A stretch of 64,000 nucleotides of DNA from Eublepharis macularius (taxonomy: Eukaryota; Chordata; Lepidosauria; Squamata; Eublepharidae), in NCBI RefSeq assembly GCF_028583425.1, contig NC_072791.1, positions 15,767,868 to 15,831,867 of the forward strand, given 5' to 3'. Of the stretch, positions 54,480 through 64,000 are shown piece by piece (the stretch's first letter is position 1; each line of letters opens with the position of its first letter). The notes under the pieces are model-generated. The model was not told the origin of the DNA, searched no databases, and saw only the letters and a program-made list of their open reading frames with translations. A program made the position numbers and the translations under genes.

Positions 54480-54760
54480 GATTCTTGGGAGAAATGTTTT
54501 ATTCACTGGAATGCAAGCAGCGATGCTCAAGGTAGACTCCAGGCCAGGCTCATGTGGAAGGGCATTCCATAAATGAGGTGCCACCACAAAAAGAGCCCTG
54601 TCTCTACTTGCCACCCACCTCACCTCTGAAGACCGGGGCACAGAGAGAAGGACTTAAGGGAGATCTTAACTAGCGGTCTGGATAGTACAGGGAGACAGGC
54701 CTTGTTATGTATAATTCAAAAAATTCTGCAACGGGTTGAGGTTTCTAGAATGCACTGCTG
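54480..54760 (-). mobile_element. Possible LINE C-terminal fragment
   Basis: Minus translation RDRALFVVAPHLWNALPHEP resembles the C-terminal region of L2/CR1-type reverse transcriptases. Short and diverged. Confidence 0.4.
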
Positions 54761-54764
54761 CTTT

Positions 54765-55260
54765 AAATGATTCGGGGTAGACAATCACATGAACCACATC
54801 AAGAAATTTTACCATAGCTGGGTGTGTTTTTTTTAAGAACTGGTTCGTGTAGATAAAGCTTCCATTGCAATCCTACCCCACTAAAGTCATCATGAGTTTT
54901 GCATCTGAACATACAGAGGATAGGATAGTGTACAAGAGGTGTCCATGCTTTGGTGGCCAGCCAAACCTACCTTACAGGGTTGTTGTGAGAGTGAAGAACA
55001 ATGCACCTTCCATGGAAGGATGGATAAAAAAATGTACTAGGTAACCACATGGGCTTGCCTTCCTTTAGAAAGTCTGATTTGCTTAAAAGCATACATTTTA
55101 TTCCGCACCTATGTCTGTGCGTTTCCTTGTCCCAAATGCACACCGGTAGAAGACATCCATGTGCAATCTTACACTCCCACAACAACCAAGTCCAGATGGG
55201 TTGGCCACATTAGGGGAGCAATCCTAAGCGGGCCTACTCAGAAAGCAGACCCATTTTATT
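54765..55260. other. Unassigned intergenic stretch
   Basis: Only scraps: CTACCTTACAGGGTTGTTGT (54968) is a SINE fragment, and GCAATCCTAAGCGGGC (55219) is a palindrome-family fragment. Confidence 0.4.
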
Positions 55261-55261
55261 C

Positions 55262-55530
55262 AATAGAGCTAAATCAAGCCCTGAATTCTCCCTAGAAGCT
55301 AAAATCATGAAACTGAGGCTATTGTATTGTATGAGAAGCCAAGACTCCCTGGAAAAGACAATAATGCTAGGAAAGGTTGAAGAACCAAAATGAGATGGCT
55401 TGACTCAATAAAGGAAGCCACGGCCTCGAGTTTGCAAGATCTGAGTAAGGCTGTTAATGATAAGACATTTCAGAGGTCGTAATGTATGGGATCACCTATA
55501 CATTGGAAGTGACGTGATGGCACATAACAC
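55262..55530 (+). mobile_element. BovB (RTE) LINE 3' end
   Basis: AAAGACAATAATGCTAGGAA, GACTCAATAAAGGAAGCCAC, CAAGATCTGAGTAAGGCTG and GTGATGGCACATAACACACA at the end. Confidence 0.85.
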
Positions 55531-55711
55531 ACATGCACAACTCCCAGGAAATGTAGGATTGCCTTTGGAGCCTGCTGCAGCCAAAGCTCTTGAGGCCCCA
55601 TGAAGACTAACCCGTTTGCAGTTAACAATCTTAAGGAGAGCTGCAAAGATACCAGGCTTTCCCTGTTGAGTTGCCAGGGCCCCACCTTAGACTGAACATC
55701 GGCCTTAATAC

Positions 55712-56528
55712 TAGAACGGCCAACTCTCATTTGGGAAATCCCTGAAGATTTGGGGATAGAGCAGGATTTAGGAATGGGAAGGGCCACAGCAGGGTAGAAT
55801 GCCATAGAGGCCACCCCCCAAAGCAGACATTTCTTCCAGGGCAACTGATCTGCCGTCTGGATAGCAGATGTAACTATAGGATATGTCCAGGTGCCACCTG
55901 GAGGTTGGCAAACCTAGACGGACCTCAGTGGGGTTTAATCCCATTGAGTCTACCCTCCAGGGCAACTGATCTCTGACATCTGGAGAGCAGTTGTAATTCC
56001 AGTAAATGTCCAGATGCCACCTGGAAGTTGGCAAACATAGAGAGGATGGATAGGGTTGCCAGCTTCCAGGTGGTGACTGGAGATCTTCCAGAATCACAGT
56101 TGATCTCCAAGCCATAGAGATCAATTCCCTTGAAGAAAATGGCTGCTTTGGAGGGTGGACTCTATGGGATTATAACCTGTCCCTCCCCCAACCCAAATCC
56201 TGCCCTCTCCAGGCTCTAAACCTCAAATCTCCAGGAATTTTCCAACCTGGAGCTGGCAGCCCTAGGGAGGGCCCCCAGTGGGGTATGATGCCATTGAGCG
56301 CCCCCCACCCCTTCCAAATCAACCATTTCTTCCAGGGGAACTAATAGCGGTCTGGAGAGCAGAGATTCCTGGAGATCTCCAGGTCCCACCTGCAGGTTGG
56401 CCACCTTACTTTACCACCCACCCCCCTCCAAAGCAACCATTTCTTCCAGGGGAACCAATCTCTGCCGTCTGGAGAGCAGAGATTCCGGGAGATCTCCAGG
56501 TCCCACCTGGAGGTTGGCCACCTTTCTT
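55712..56528. mobile_element. Cluster of hAT-like TIR elements (TAGGGTTGCC family)
   Basis: At least five pieces. A reversed copy 55712-55920 ends CACCTGGAGGTTGGCAAACC. A second reversed partial ends GCCACCTGGAAGTTGGCAAA (56010-56035). A complete + copy 56052-56268 runs TAGGGTTGCCAGCTTCCAGG to GGAGCTGGCAGCCCTA. Two further reversed partials end TTGGCCACC at 56405 and 56523. The last two share TTTCTTCCAGGGGAACNAAT and a repeat period of about 118 bp, suggesting tandem duplication. Confidence 0.7.
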
Positions 56529-56539
56529 TCTACACATCA

Positions 56540-57560
56540 TCGTGCCACGAAAGAGCACGCGGGGGGACTCGCGCGCCACAATCAGGCCCGGGACGCGCCA
56601 CGAGTCCCCCTTCTTCTTTCCCCCCAACTCCAGGCATGCCCAGACCGAGCCCCGCGCACAGCGTGGGGAAGCCGCCGCTGCCGCCCGCCCCGTCTCGGCT
56701 GGGGACGCGCGGGGCAGGGGCGCTCCGAGGCCGAGGGGCCGGGGCAGCTGCGCGCCTGCCCGGGGCGAGCGGGGGGGCCTGGCGCCCGGGGGAAGCGACG
56801 GGGCCAGGGAGAGGCGCCCGCCCGCCCGCGCCGTGTCGCGCCATGCCATGCCAGGCCCGCGCATTGGCGGCGGCCGCCCCAGCCGCAGCCAGCAGGGCCA
56901 GCCAGGCGCCGCTCGCTGGCCGCCCGCCGGGGGGAGGGGTCCGGCTGATGCGGTCGCGGCGGAGCCGGAGCTGCCTGGCGCGGCGAGAGCAGCAGCAGGC
57001 GCGGCCGGGGGCGGAAGTCCTTTGTTGCAGCGCAGCGGCGGGAGGCGGCCGCGCCAGCGAGAGCGCCTGGGCCCCGCGCAGCCCCGGCTCGGCCCGGTGA
57101 GTGGCGGGCGGCGCGGCGGAGGAGAAGCCCCGGGCGCGGCGGCGGCGGCGGCGGGTGGGTCGGAGAGGGGCGCGCGGCCGAGGCCTGGGGGAGGCCGAGG
57201 GAAGAGGCCCGGGGAGGCTGGCGGAGGGCGGCCCGAGGAGCGGCGGGGCGCGCACGGCTCGGCTCGGCGGTGGAGCGCCCTGCCGGGGCGCGCGGGAGGA
57301 AAGGCGAAGGCGGCGCCAGCCCGGGCGGCCTGCTGGGTGGTTGGGCTGCCCGGCGGAGGCCCCTCCTCGCCGCGCTCGGCGGCTGCCGCTCCGGCCGTCC
57401 TCCTTCCTCCCTGGCCGGGCTGCGGCCATGTGCCTCACGCCATCCGCTCGCCGGAGCAGGCGGGGCGGGCGCCTCTGGCGCTGCAGGAGCGTCGCGGGGA
57501 GGGCGCCTGCGGACCCCCCTCCCCGACCCCCCTCCGGACCCGCTTCAGTGCCTTGGGCCA
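56540..57560 (+). promoter_or_regulatory. ZBTB1: CpG island: presumed ZBTB1 promoter and first exon
   Basis: About 1 kb of very CpG-dense DNA, TATA-less, with an ETS/GABPA-type site GGCGGAAGTCC (57010-57020). A canonical donor CGGCCCG|GTGAGTGG ends a likely non-coding first exon at 57096. In human, ZBTB1 lies just beyond ZBTB25 on the opposite strand, with its large coding exon well downstream; no ZBTB1 coding sequence is in this window, so it should start right of 64000. The gene name rests on synteny, not on protein sequence. Long open frames on both strands are compositional. Confidence 0.65.
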
Positions 57561-57985
57561 AATCCTGTTGGACAGGAGCTCCGCTAGTGTCGTGTAGCGG
57601 CTGAAGTGTGGGTCAGGCTCCGGGTTCGAATCCCCAGGGAAGCTTGAGCAAGTCACGCGCGCTCAGCCTGCAATCTCCCCGTCTCCAAAAAAGAAAAAAA
57701 CTATCCTCAGGACTCACTTTGGTGTTGGTTCAGTACCTTAAGTATTGAACCCACTTGGTGGTTGAGTTCAGTACCTTAAGACAGAGGAGCATCTAATGTG
57801 GCATAGTGGTTAGAGTGTGGGTCTAGGATCGTGGAGACTATCCTCCAGGGAAGCTTGGACAAGTCACGCACTCTCCTCCTGCAATCCCACCCCCCCAAAA
57901 AGCTATCCTCAGGACCCACTTTGATGTTGATTTAGTGCATTGGGTCCAGTACCTTTAGACAGGAGATCATCCAATGTGGTATATC
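57548..57985 (+). repeat. Tandem array of a SINE-containing unit
   Basis: A unit beginning CAGTRCCTT...GACAGGAG (57547, 57760, 57950) includes a tRNA-like head (GGGTTCGAATCCCC in unit 1), CAGGGAAGCTTGRGCAAGTC and the odd tail CTATCCTCAGGACYCACTTT. Two full units of about 205-215 bp and the start of a third are present. Confidence 0.6.
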
Positions 57986-57987
57986 AG

Positions 57988-58202
57988 CTAGAGCCAGTTT
58001 GGTGTGTGGTTAAGAGCAGCAGGACTCTAATCTGGAGAGCCGGGTTTGATTCCCCGCTCCTCTGCTTGAAGCCAGCTGGGTGACCTTGGGTCAGGCATAG
58101 CTTCTTGGAGCTCCCTCAGCCCCACTGTTGTGGGGATAATAAAAACACACTTTGGAAACTGCTCTGAGCTCTCATGAAGGGCAGTATATAAATGTTATTG
58201 TT
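57988..58202 (+). repeat. tRNA-derived SINE
   Basis: GCCAGTTTGGTGTGTGGTTA, CCGGGTTTGATTCCCCGCTC and GTGACCTTGGGTCAGGCATA, ending TATTGTTATTATTAG. Confidence 0.8.
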
Positions 58203-58388
58203 ATTATTAGAATGTGGGTCTAGGATCTAAGCGTCTCAGGTTTGAATCCCTGCCCCAACAGGGAAGCTTGGACAAGTCATACTCTCTCAGCCTAACCTTT
58301 TCCACAAGGGATAAAATGGAGGAGAGGAGAAGGGTGTAAGCCGCTTTGGGGAGAAAAGGCAGGGTATAAATAAAAGAAATAAATGAAT
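58203..58388 (+). repeat. tRNA-derived SINE (Sauria-type)
   Basis: GAATGTGGGTCTAGGATCTA, CAGGTTTGAATCCCTG, GGGAAGCTTGGACAAGTCAT and GGCAGGGTATAAATAAAAG. Confidence 0.8.
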
Positions 58389-58389
58389 T

Positions 58390-59160
58390 CTAAAATAGGC
58401 TGTGATGTGTCGTGACCTGGATAGGTTTTGAACTGGGACCAAGCCTGGGGTTCCACACACATCCCAGCGTTTACTACAGCCTACCCTGTAAGGGTATTGC
58501 TGTATAAAATAGGTTGTGTGAATAGGAACTAAAGCTCTCCCCATAGCAAGGAATCTTCTCAGTTTTTTCCTGCTAGTGCATCCTACTTGGGTGCTGTCCC
58601 ATTATGGCCTCTCCCTAGATTACAGCGCAGCCCCACAGATCTCTTCCTAGCCAGATCGAATGCTGTTTGACCCACTCTCTAGTGAAATGTGATCTAGGAA
58701 AGATTTGTCAGTTTCAGCAACGCCTTATCAGTTTCTTAAATATTATTGTGGTTTCACTGCTGTTGCAGGTCTGTGTCCTTTTGAAAGAAAGCAGCACACC
58801 TTCTTTTCTCAGAGTAGAAGCAAGGAAAAGAACCAAACGTACAATGCTGTCCTGGGTCTGGTGAAACCTAGGCTGCTTCCGACCTTGCCAGTTTCACCAG
58901 AGCTGTGGGGAAGCGGAAGGAAATGAAATTAGCAAGACTGGTCCCTCATAGTACTGTACCGAGAAGAGAGGTGTTGCAAAAATTCAACCCTGAGATGTTT
59001 TTTTGGCAAAGAAAGATGGGGGGGGACACCAAAAATTATATTTTATATAGTTATGTTGCGTGTCTTGGATGAATATGTTAAGGCTGTTACCTTAAGAACA
59101 CTTCTGGGAGCAAGCCCGGTTGAATAAAATGCATTTTTTGTGTCTTTCGCACATGCATAA
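58390..59160 (+). other. ZBTB1 intron 1, unassigned
   Basis: No repeat or exon recognised. Confidence 0.4.
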
Positions 59161-59164
59161 CAAC

Positions 59165-59515
59165 TGCCAGTTTGGTGTACTGGTTAAGAGCACGGGACTC
59201 TAATCTGGAGAGCCAGGTTTGATTCCCCACTCCTCCACTTGAAGCCAGCTGGGTGACTTTGAGTCAGTCACTTAAGAGAGGCAGGACTCTAATCTGGAGA
59301 GGCAGTTTGATTCCCCACTCCTCCACTTGAAACCAGCTGGGTGACCCTGGGTCAGTCACAGCTCTCTCAGAGCTCTCTCAGCCCCACCCACCTCACAGGG
59401 TGTTTTGTTGTGAGAATAAGAACAACATACTTTGTAAACCGCTCTGAGTGGGCATTAAGTTGTCCTGAAGGGCGGTACATTAATCGAATGTTGTTATTAT
59501 GGTTATTATAGAGAA
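59165..59515 (+). repeat. tRNA-derived SINE with duplicated head
   Basis: GGACTCTAATCTGGAGAG, GTTTGATTCCCCACTCCTCC and CCAGCTGGGTGACYYTG appear twice (59200-59271 and 59285-59356) before a single body and tail (CTCACAGGGTGTTTTG, CTTTGTAAACCGCTCTGAGT). Confidence 0.8.
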
Positions 59516-59911
59516 GATCAAAAGTGCTTTGAGGGGTGTTGTTGCAACGTTATGTTACGGTTACCAGCTTCACAGTTGACTGTAGCTTGTGATGCTGATT
59601 CGTGCCCATCATGTCTCCTTTCAAGTAGGCTCAGCAGCCTTGATTCTGCAGCAAAGCAGCGTACAGATGTTGTAAATGAAAATAAATAAAACCGCAGTCA
59701 ACCAGGCGCCACATTAAAAGTATAAGTTATTTATGAAGATTGCAGACGGCAGGTGCCATCTGAGAAAAGGCATTCCTCCTTCGCTGTTTTTGCCATGCAG
59801 GAATGCCTCTTCTTCAATGTGGCTTGCTCTGATGCTTGCAGCCAGCTTCGAAACTATTGTATGCAAATACATGCAAATGTAATCAAGCAGTTAAGACTCA
59901 TACCCTGACAC

Positions 59912-60001
59912 TGCAGTCCTAAGCGGAGCTGACACCCTGCTAAGTCCATCGAAATCAATGGGCTTAGAAGGGCACAATTCCATTTAGGATTACACTGCCA
60001 G
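59912..60001. repeat. Palindromic repeat (CAGTGCAATCCTA family)
   Basis: CACTGCAGTCCTAAGCGGAG, GAAATCAATGGGCTTAGAAG and CATTTAGGATTACACTGCCA. Confidence 0.7.
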
Positions 60002-60004
60002 TCA

Positions 60005-60930
60005 GCTAAGAGTTATATAATTAGGGTGACAGCTCCAGTGTTAGGGGAGGGGATAAAAAGACAGACGACTGAAGTCTCTTTTTAGTTCAACTTCTGCAGA
60101 ACTTTTGGCATCTCCTACAACTACCCTTTGGACAGCAGCTAGAGTTCAAAATGACCCCTCCCTCTGTTTACACAGTGGGGAGCAACCCTGTGCCCTGCTG
60201 GAAGTCAATACTAGGTTTTGAAATAGGCTGCGAGAGTCCAGTTGGTCATTTGGAGAACGTCCTGGGCAGGGGAGAAGCCTCAGGAATGTGGCACGTCGGT
60301 AAGGAACTAGCGGAAGAGAGAGGCTTAAAATGGCATTTGGAATGTATACGGCAGACTATGTATTATCCTCCTGACTCATGGCTTCAGCCCGTGCATTCTC
60401 TATCTACATATCCATTCGTTTTGTCTTGTTTCTTATGCTTATTGCTTTTTTTTTTTTACTGTGTGCATGCTGCCTTCCTGGTCCAGCAGACGTTTGAGGC
60501 ACCATACCATGACTGTAGTTTGTCTGTTGGTTAAAGTGTTGAGGCTTGACAGTCTGTGGTTTGTTTGCATTCAAATACCGAGTGACAGGTGGCTGCAACT
60601 TTTTTTTTCGGAGCTGTTCCTATCTGTTGGTTTCTAAAGCAAAGCTGTGACAACTGGCTGGGGTGTGTGTGTTGGATTTGCCAGTGATCTTTTGTTTACA
60701 AGGTTTACCCACGTTGTGTTTTTGGCACACAATGAGATTGTGTGAATTGCGTATGAATGCTTGTGATCTCCACCAGCCATCTAGTGTGCCTAGAGAACTC
60801 TTCCTTCACAAAGTCACTGCTCGTAGATAGGTTGGATAGCTGGTGGAGGTGGCAAGCATTCGTAAAAGAATTTTAAAAAAAAATTAGAAACGATTATATA
60901 TTTATTGATGTTTTTATCTGGTTTTAAATT
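60005..60930 (+). other. ZBTB1 intron 1, unassigned
   Basis: The 127-codon open frame at 60151-60534 resembles no family I know and lacks an obvious acceptor or donor; treated as chance. Confidence 0.4.
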
Positions 60931-60934
60931 AGTA

Positions 60935-61015
60935 TGTTTATGTATTTTATATATGTTGTATTCCACTCTGAGCCCGTTCGCAGGGAGAGCGGATTAGAAA
61001 TATAATTAATAATAT
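60935..61015 (+). mobile_element. L2 LINE 3' end, fragment
   Basis: TTCCACTCTGAGCCCGTTCG, CAGGGAGAGCGGATTAGAAA then AT-rich tail, as at 16140. Confidence 0.6.
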
Positions 61016-61017
61016 AT

Positions 61018-61225
61018 CTTGCTTTTCTGCCCGATTGGAATCCAGAGCAGCTTTTGATTTCATTCTCCCCTTCTCCACTTTATCCTCACTACAACAATCT
61101 TGCGAGGTAGGTTAGGAGATTGTGACAGGCCCAGGGTCACCTGGCTAGCTTCCATGGTAAAAGAGGGACTTGACCATGGTGGACCCAAGTCGTACTCCAG
61201 CACTCTAAATGCTATATTATACCAG
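61018..61225 (-). repeat. tRNA-derived SINE
   Basis: TTTATCCTCACTACAACAAT, GCCCAGGGTCACCTGGCTAG and CTCTAAATGCTATATTATAC (reversed head). Confidence 0.75.
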
Positions 61226-61227
61226 CT

Positions 61228-61445
61228 TCAGGTGGTGGTGGAGAGTGCTATCAACTCATAGCTGGCTTATGCTGACCCCTGGCAGGGTTTTCATGGCAAG
61301 AGACTAAGAGAGGTGGTTTGCTGTTGCCTACCTCTGCAACCCTGGTCTTCGCTGGAGGTCTCCCATCTAATTACGAACCAAGGCCAACCCTGCTTAGCTT
61401 CTGAAATCTAATGAGATCAGGCTCACCTGAGCTATCCAGATGAGA
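61228..61445 (-). repeat. 5S-rRNA-derived SINE, full length
   Basis: Reversed: CAGGGTTTTCATGGCAAGAG, GAGGTCTCCCATCTAATTAC, CCCTGCTTAGCTTCTGAAAT and GAGATCAGGCTCACCTGAGC. Confidence 0.85.
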
Positions 61446-61954
61446 GCTAGTTTCAGGTACCCCGAGGTGAATTCTGTTTCAACATAGGGGAACCTAGGTG
61501 TTTGTAGCATCCTGCCAAGTGGTGCCACGATTTGGTAACAGCAGATATCTTAGGGAAGACAGGATGAGATTCAGCCCAAGAGGCTAATGCAGGGAGATCA
61601 GCTCCACTAGGATGACTTCTTGCACCAATAGGCCAGACCTGGTCAGGTGGGACACCTCTACTTCAATAAGGCTTCCAGGTCAAGCTCACTCACTGGTTGG
61701 AACAAGTAGGAATTAGAAGCAAGTAGTCTGTGCTGATTCACAGAAGAGGAAGAAAAGCTTCCAGAAGTCCGATTTTTTTTAAAAAAAAATTTATCCAGTG
61801 AGTTTCAAACATAGTGCTATAAAATACATTTTTTTGTTCTGAAAATAAAAAAATGGGTATGCTTTGAAGTTGATTGACAAAGACCGAAAGAAGCATAAGC
61901 AAAATTGTAGAAACAGTTTTATAACATCACTTGAGTGTGACCGTATACATCCCA

Positions 61955-62148
61955 GGGGAAGAGCTGTGTTAGTTAGTTGTAGCGAAAATAAATGAATAAA
62001 TGAAAATCTTGTGGCACCTGATTGAGGATATGATCCTAAAGCACATCTGTTAGGGAGTAAATCACATTGAACTCAGTGGGACTTACTTCTGAGAATACAT
62101 ACTTATATACACACCCATTGACATGAATGGATTTAGAAGGATGTAGGG
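61955..62148. repeat. Arm fragment and palindrome-family repeat
   Basis: 61955-62025 (AGCTGTGTTAGTTAGTTGTA, AATCTTGTGGCACCTGA) is the outer part of a Penelope-like arm. 62028-62148 (AAAGCACATCTGTTAGGGAG, CCCATTGACATGAATGG) is a diverged palindrome-family copy. Confidence 0.5.
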
Positions 62149-62149
62149 G

Positions 62150-62370
62150 GTGTGTGTGCATAAAGTGCCATCAAGTCACTGCTGACTTATGGTGACTCCT
62201 GCTGGGGTTTTCAAGGCCAGAGACAAACAGAGGTGATTTGCCATTGCCTGTCTCTGTGTAGTGACTTTTGTCTTCCTTGGTGTTTCCCATTCAAGTAGTA
62301 TCCAGTGTAGACACTACTTAGTTTCCAAGATCTGAAGAGATTGGGCTAGCCTAGGCCATCCAGGTCTGTA
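62150..62370 (-). repeat. 5S-rRNA-derived SINE
   Basis: AAAGTGCCATCAAGTCACTG tail, GGGGTTTTCAAGGCCAGAG and TTAGTTTCCAAGATCTGAAG reversed head. Confidence 0.8.
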
Positions 62371-62371
62371 G

Positions 62372-63145
62372 CAGACTTGTTAGTCATTACAGGCCCGTAA
62401 GATTGCTTTTGTTTTGTTTTTGATAGTGTAGGTGTGCTAATTTTTATATATGTTGATTCATTTATATACGCTGATTGCGAGTCGTTTCACTTTTTAAACT
62501 GTGCATGCATTGATCTTTATAGTGGCATCTTTGGGGGGTGGGGAGGAACCAGCCAGCTTGAAACACGTTGGTAAATCTTTAAAAACAAACAAAACCTTAT
62601 GTTTCTTCCGCATATTTAGACAATAAAACTAGAGCACTGCCTGATTTTCCTGCTGCTGATAGATATACCTGATGTAAACTGCAGAAGCTTGATCCAACCA
62701 GCAGATGTTAGGCTGTCAGCCAAGCAAAAATTAGAAGGGCGGGCAGGGCCACCATGCGGTAAGAGTCTTGGGACCCTCCTCCTGCACCCAACCCACCCAA
62801 AGAATGTCAGTAGATAACATGCACATTTCAGTACATAGGACTGCAACATCACAAACATTTTGCATGCTTTAATGGGTAGTGTTGGAAGGTGATAAATTCA
62901 TGAGATGGGCAAATTGGTTTCTTGTTTGACTGTAAGCCGATATCCTGAAAGTCAGAGGGGAAAGGTTAGGGAGGCACGACTTTGTCTGCCCACTATTAGG
63001 CAATGAGAACCAATACATTGGGGCTCCTCAGTCTTGTGCGACCTAGAGCAATTTACTCCTTTGCAACCGCCCTCCTCTTCCCATCTTTGCACTTTGTGGC
63101 TACAATCCAAAAGCTTTCTGCAGTCTCTCAGTTGTAAGGACCGAT
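62372..63145 (+). other. ZBTB1 intron 1, unassigned
   Basis: No exon or repeat recognised. Confidence 0.4.
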
Positions 63146-63149
63146 ACCG

Positions 63150-63300
63150 GAGAGGGGCTGTGGCTGAGTGGTAGAGTATCAGCTTGGCATGCAGAAGGTC
63201 CCAGCTTCACCCCGTGGCATCTCCAGTTAAAAGGGTCCAGGTAGTAGATTCTGTGAAAGACACCTACTCTAGGCCCCAGAGAGCTGCCGCCAATATTTAA
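63150..63300 (+). repeat. tRNA-derived SINE (second family), with head
   Basis: GGGGCTGTGGCTGAGTGGTA and GAGTATCAGCTTGGCATGCA are an alanine-tRNA-like head; CAGCTTCACCCCGTGGCATC and AGTAGATTCTGTGAAAGACA follow. Confidence 0.8.
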
Positions 63301-63784
63301 CTACTTTAAATCCAATTATAATACTTATGGGTATTATAAGACTGGGTGGTGCATTTTAGCTCAGGACATAGTCAATAACTAGTAACTGCATACTGTTTAG
63401 AATGTGGAGGGTGAGGCCACAAATGAGCTCTGGGTTCCAACTGTCTTGGGAGGGGGGGGGAGATGAGGTGTGGAATGTTGTGAGCCCCAATCAGCCTGCA
63501 TATGCAAATGACCTTGAAAGGCTGGCCCAATCAGGGAAGAGTGGCTGAGCTGGCAGTGGGCGGGGGTGCAAGCAGGCAGCAGCCTGCCAGCCACTCAGGG
63601 AAGCAGTATCCCTTTGGGAAAACACATTTTACCCCTTTTTACCCCCTTAGAGGGCAAATTTCTTAAAATCCCTTCTTAGTGGGTTTTTGCATCATGAACG
63701 GAATGTTCTCCCCAAATTTCATGTTTCTAGGTCCTGGGGTTTGGGCTGTGCATTAATGAGTCAGTCAGGACTCTTGTCTTTATA

Positions 63785-64000
63785 TATATAGACTAGCAAC
63801 AAAGCCCATTGTGGGAAAAAATACAATGGGCTCTAGAAAGGGGCAGATGGGCATTGCCTCCTGCTTCATGCCTGATCCTGGCTGGGTAAAGGTGGGGAGT
63901 GGGAATTGCCACCTGCTCCACTCCTGATCCTGGCCAGGGGGAAGTCGGGGCAGGTATTGCCACCTGCTTTGCTCCTGATCCCAGCCAGGTGACAGTGTGG
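63785..64000 (+). repeat. Repeat start with about 52-bp minisatellite
   Basis: ACTAGCAACAAAGCCCATTG and GAAAAAATACAATGGGCTCT form the head. Then three units keyed on ATTGCCWCCTGCT (63853, 63905, 63956) and CTGATCCTGGC follow at about 52-base spacing, cut by the window end. Confidence 0.65.

Noticed and set aside
56278-57604. Long open frames on both strands (up to 439 codons) in the second CpG island
   Set aside because: Arg/Pro/Gly/Ala-rich translations in all frames reflect extreme GC content; they match no family and overlap the presumed ZBTB1 first exon.
60151-60534. 127-codon open frame with a hydrophobic stretch in ZBTB1 intron 1
   Set aside because: The hydrophobic part comes from a T-rich run; no acceptor, donor or recognisable family.
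2259-62370. 5S rRNA genes
   Set aside because: All 5S-like segments are joined to the same SINE tail and are diverged; none is a complete 5S gene.
3388-63300. tRNA genes
   Set aside because: tRNA-like heads lack full cloverleaf pairing and are followed by SINE bodies.
1-64000. Retroviral, LTR, Polinton-type or CRISPR content
   Set aside because: No LTR pairs, gag, integrase, envelope or capsid-like translations and no spaced direct-repeat array were seen; the retroelements are LINEs, SINEs and Penelope-like.

Overview
This is vertebrate genomic DNA, most likely from a squamate reptile (a lizard, possibly a gecko). The reasons are the spliced host genes with long introns, two CpG islands, and the repeat mixture: BovB, CR1, L2 and L1 LINEs, Penelope-like retroelements, tRNA-headed Sauria-type SINEs, 5S-rRNA-headed SINEs and many short terminal-inverted-repeat (TIR) elements. 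The species is an inference. There are no bacterial genes, operons or CRISPR arrays, and I saw no retroviral or LTR element.

The firm host genes reproduce the order AKAP5 - ZBTB25 - ZBTB1 known from human chromosome 14q23. AKAP5 (+ strand, one coding exon, 24897-26375) encodes a scaffold for PKA, calcineurin and PKC. ZBTB25 (- strand, coding exons 46052-46224 and 42738-43878, promoter CpG island near 49.7-50.2 kb) encodes a BTB/zinc-finger transcription factor of 437 residues. A second CpG island (56.5-57.6 kb) carries what looks like the non-coding first exon of ZBTB1 (+ strand), whose coding exon must lie beyond the right edge.

Left of AKAP5 (10-24 kb) lie pieces of at least one host-like gene that I do not recognise: a Myb/SANT-like domain with a broken frame (10.3-10.6 kb), an acidic exon (13.0-13.3 kb), a coiled-coil exon (13.8-14.0 kb) and a lysine-rich last exon (24.05-24.2 kb). 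They share a strand and have good splice acceptors, so they may be one gene, but that is unproven.

Region by region: 0-3 kb is a decayed Penelope-like element followed by SINEs and a three-deep nested insertion. 3-10 kb is SINE, BovB and L1 debris. 10-24 kb has the unknown exons, an L2 LINE, a 795-bp inverted-arm element and several MITEs. 24-28 kb is AKAP5. 28-42 kb is repeat-rich intergenic DNA with CR1, L1, BovB and palindromic elements. 42-50 kb is ZBTB25. 50-56.5 kb is intergenic with two sibling hAT-type MITEs. 56.5-64 kb is the ZBTB1 promoter and intron 1, with a tandem SINE array.

The most interesting signal is a set of short inverted-arm (palindromic) elements. Their arms carry a hammerhead-ribozyme-like core (CTGANGA, hairpin, GAAA), and two of them are flanked by perfect 13- and 14-bp target-site duplications. 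They fit non-autonomous Penelope-like elements with inverted terminal repeats.
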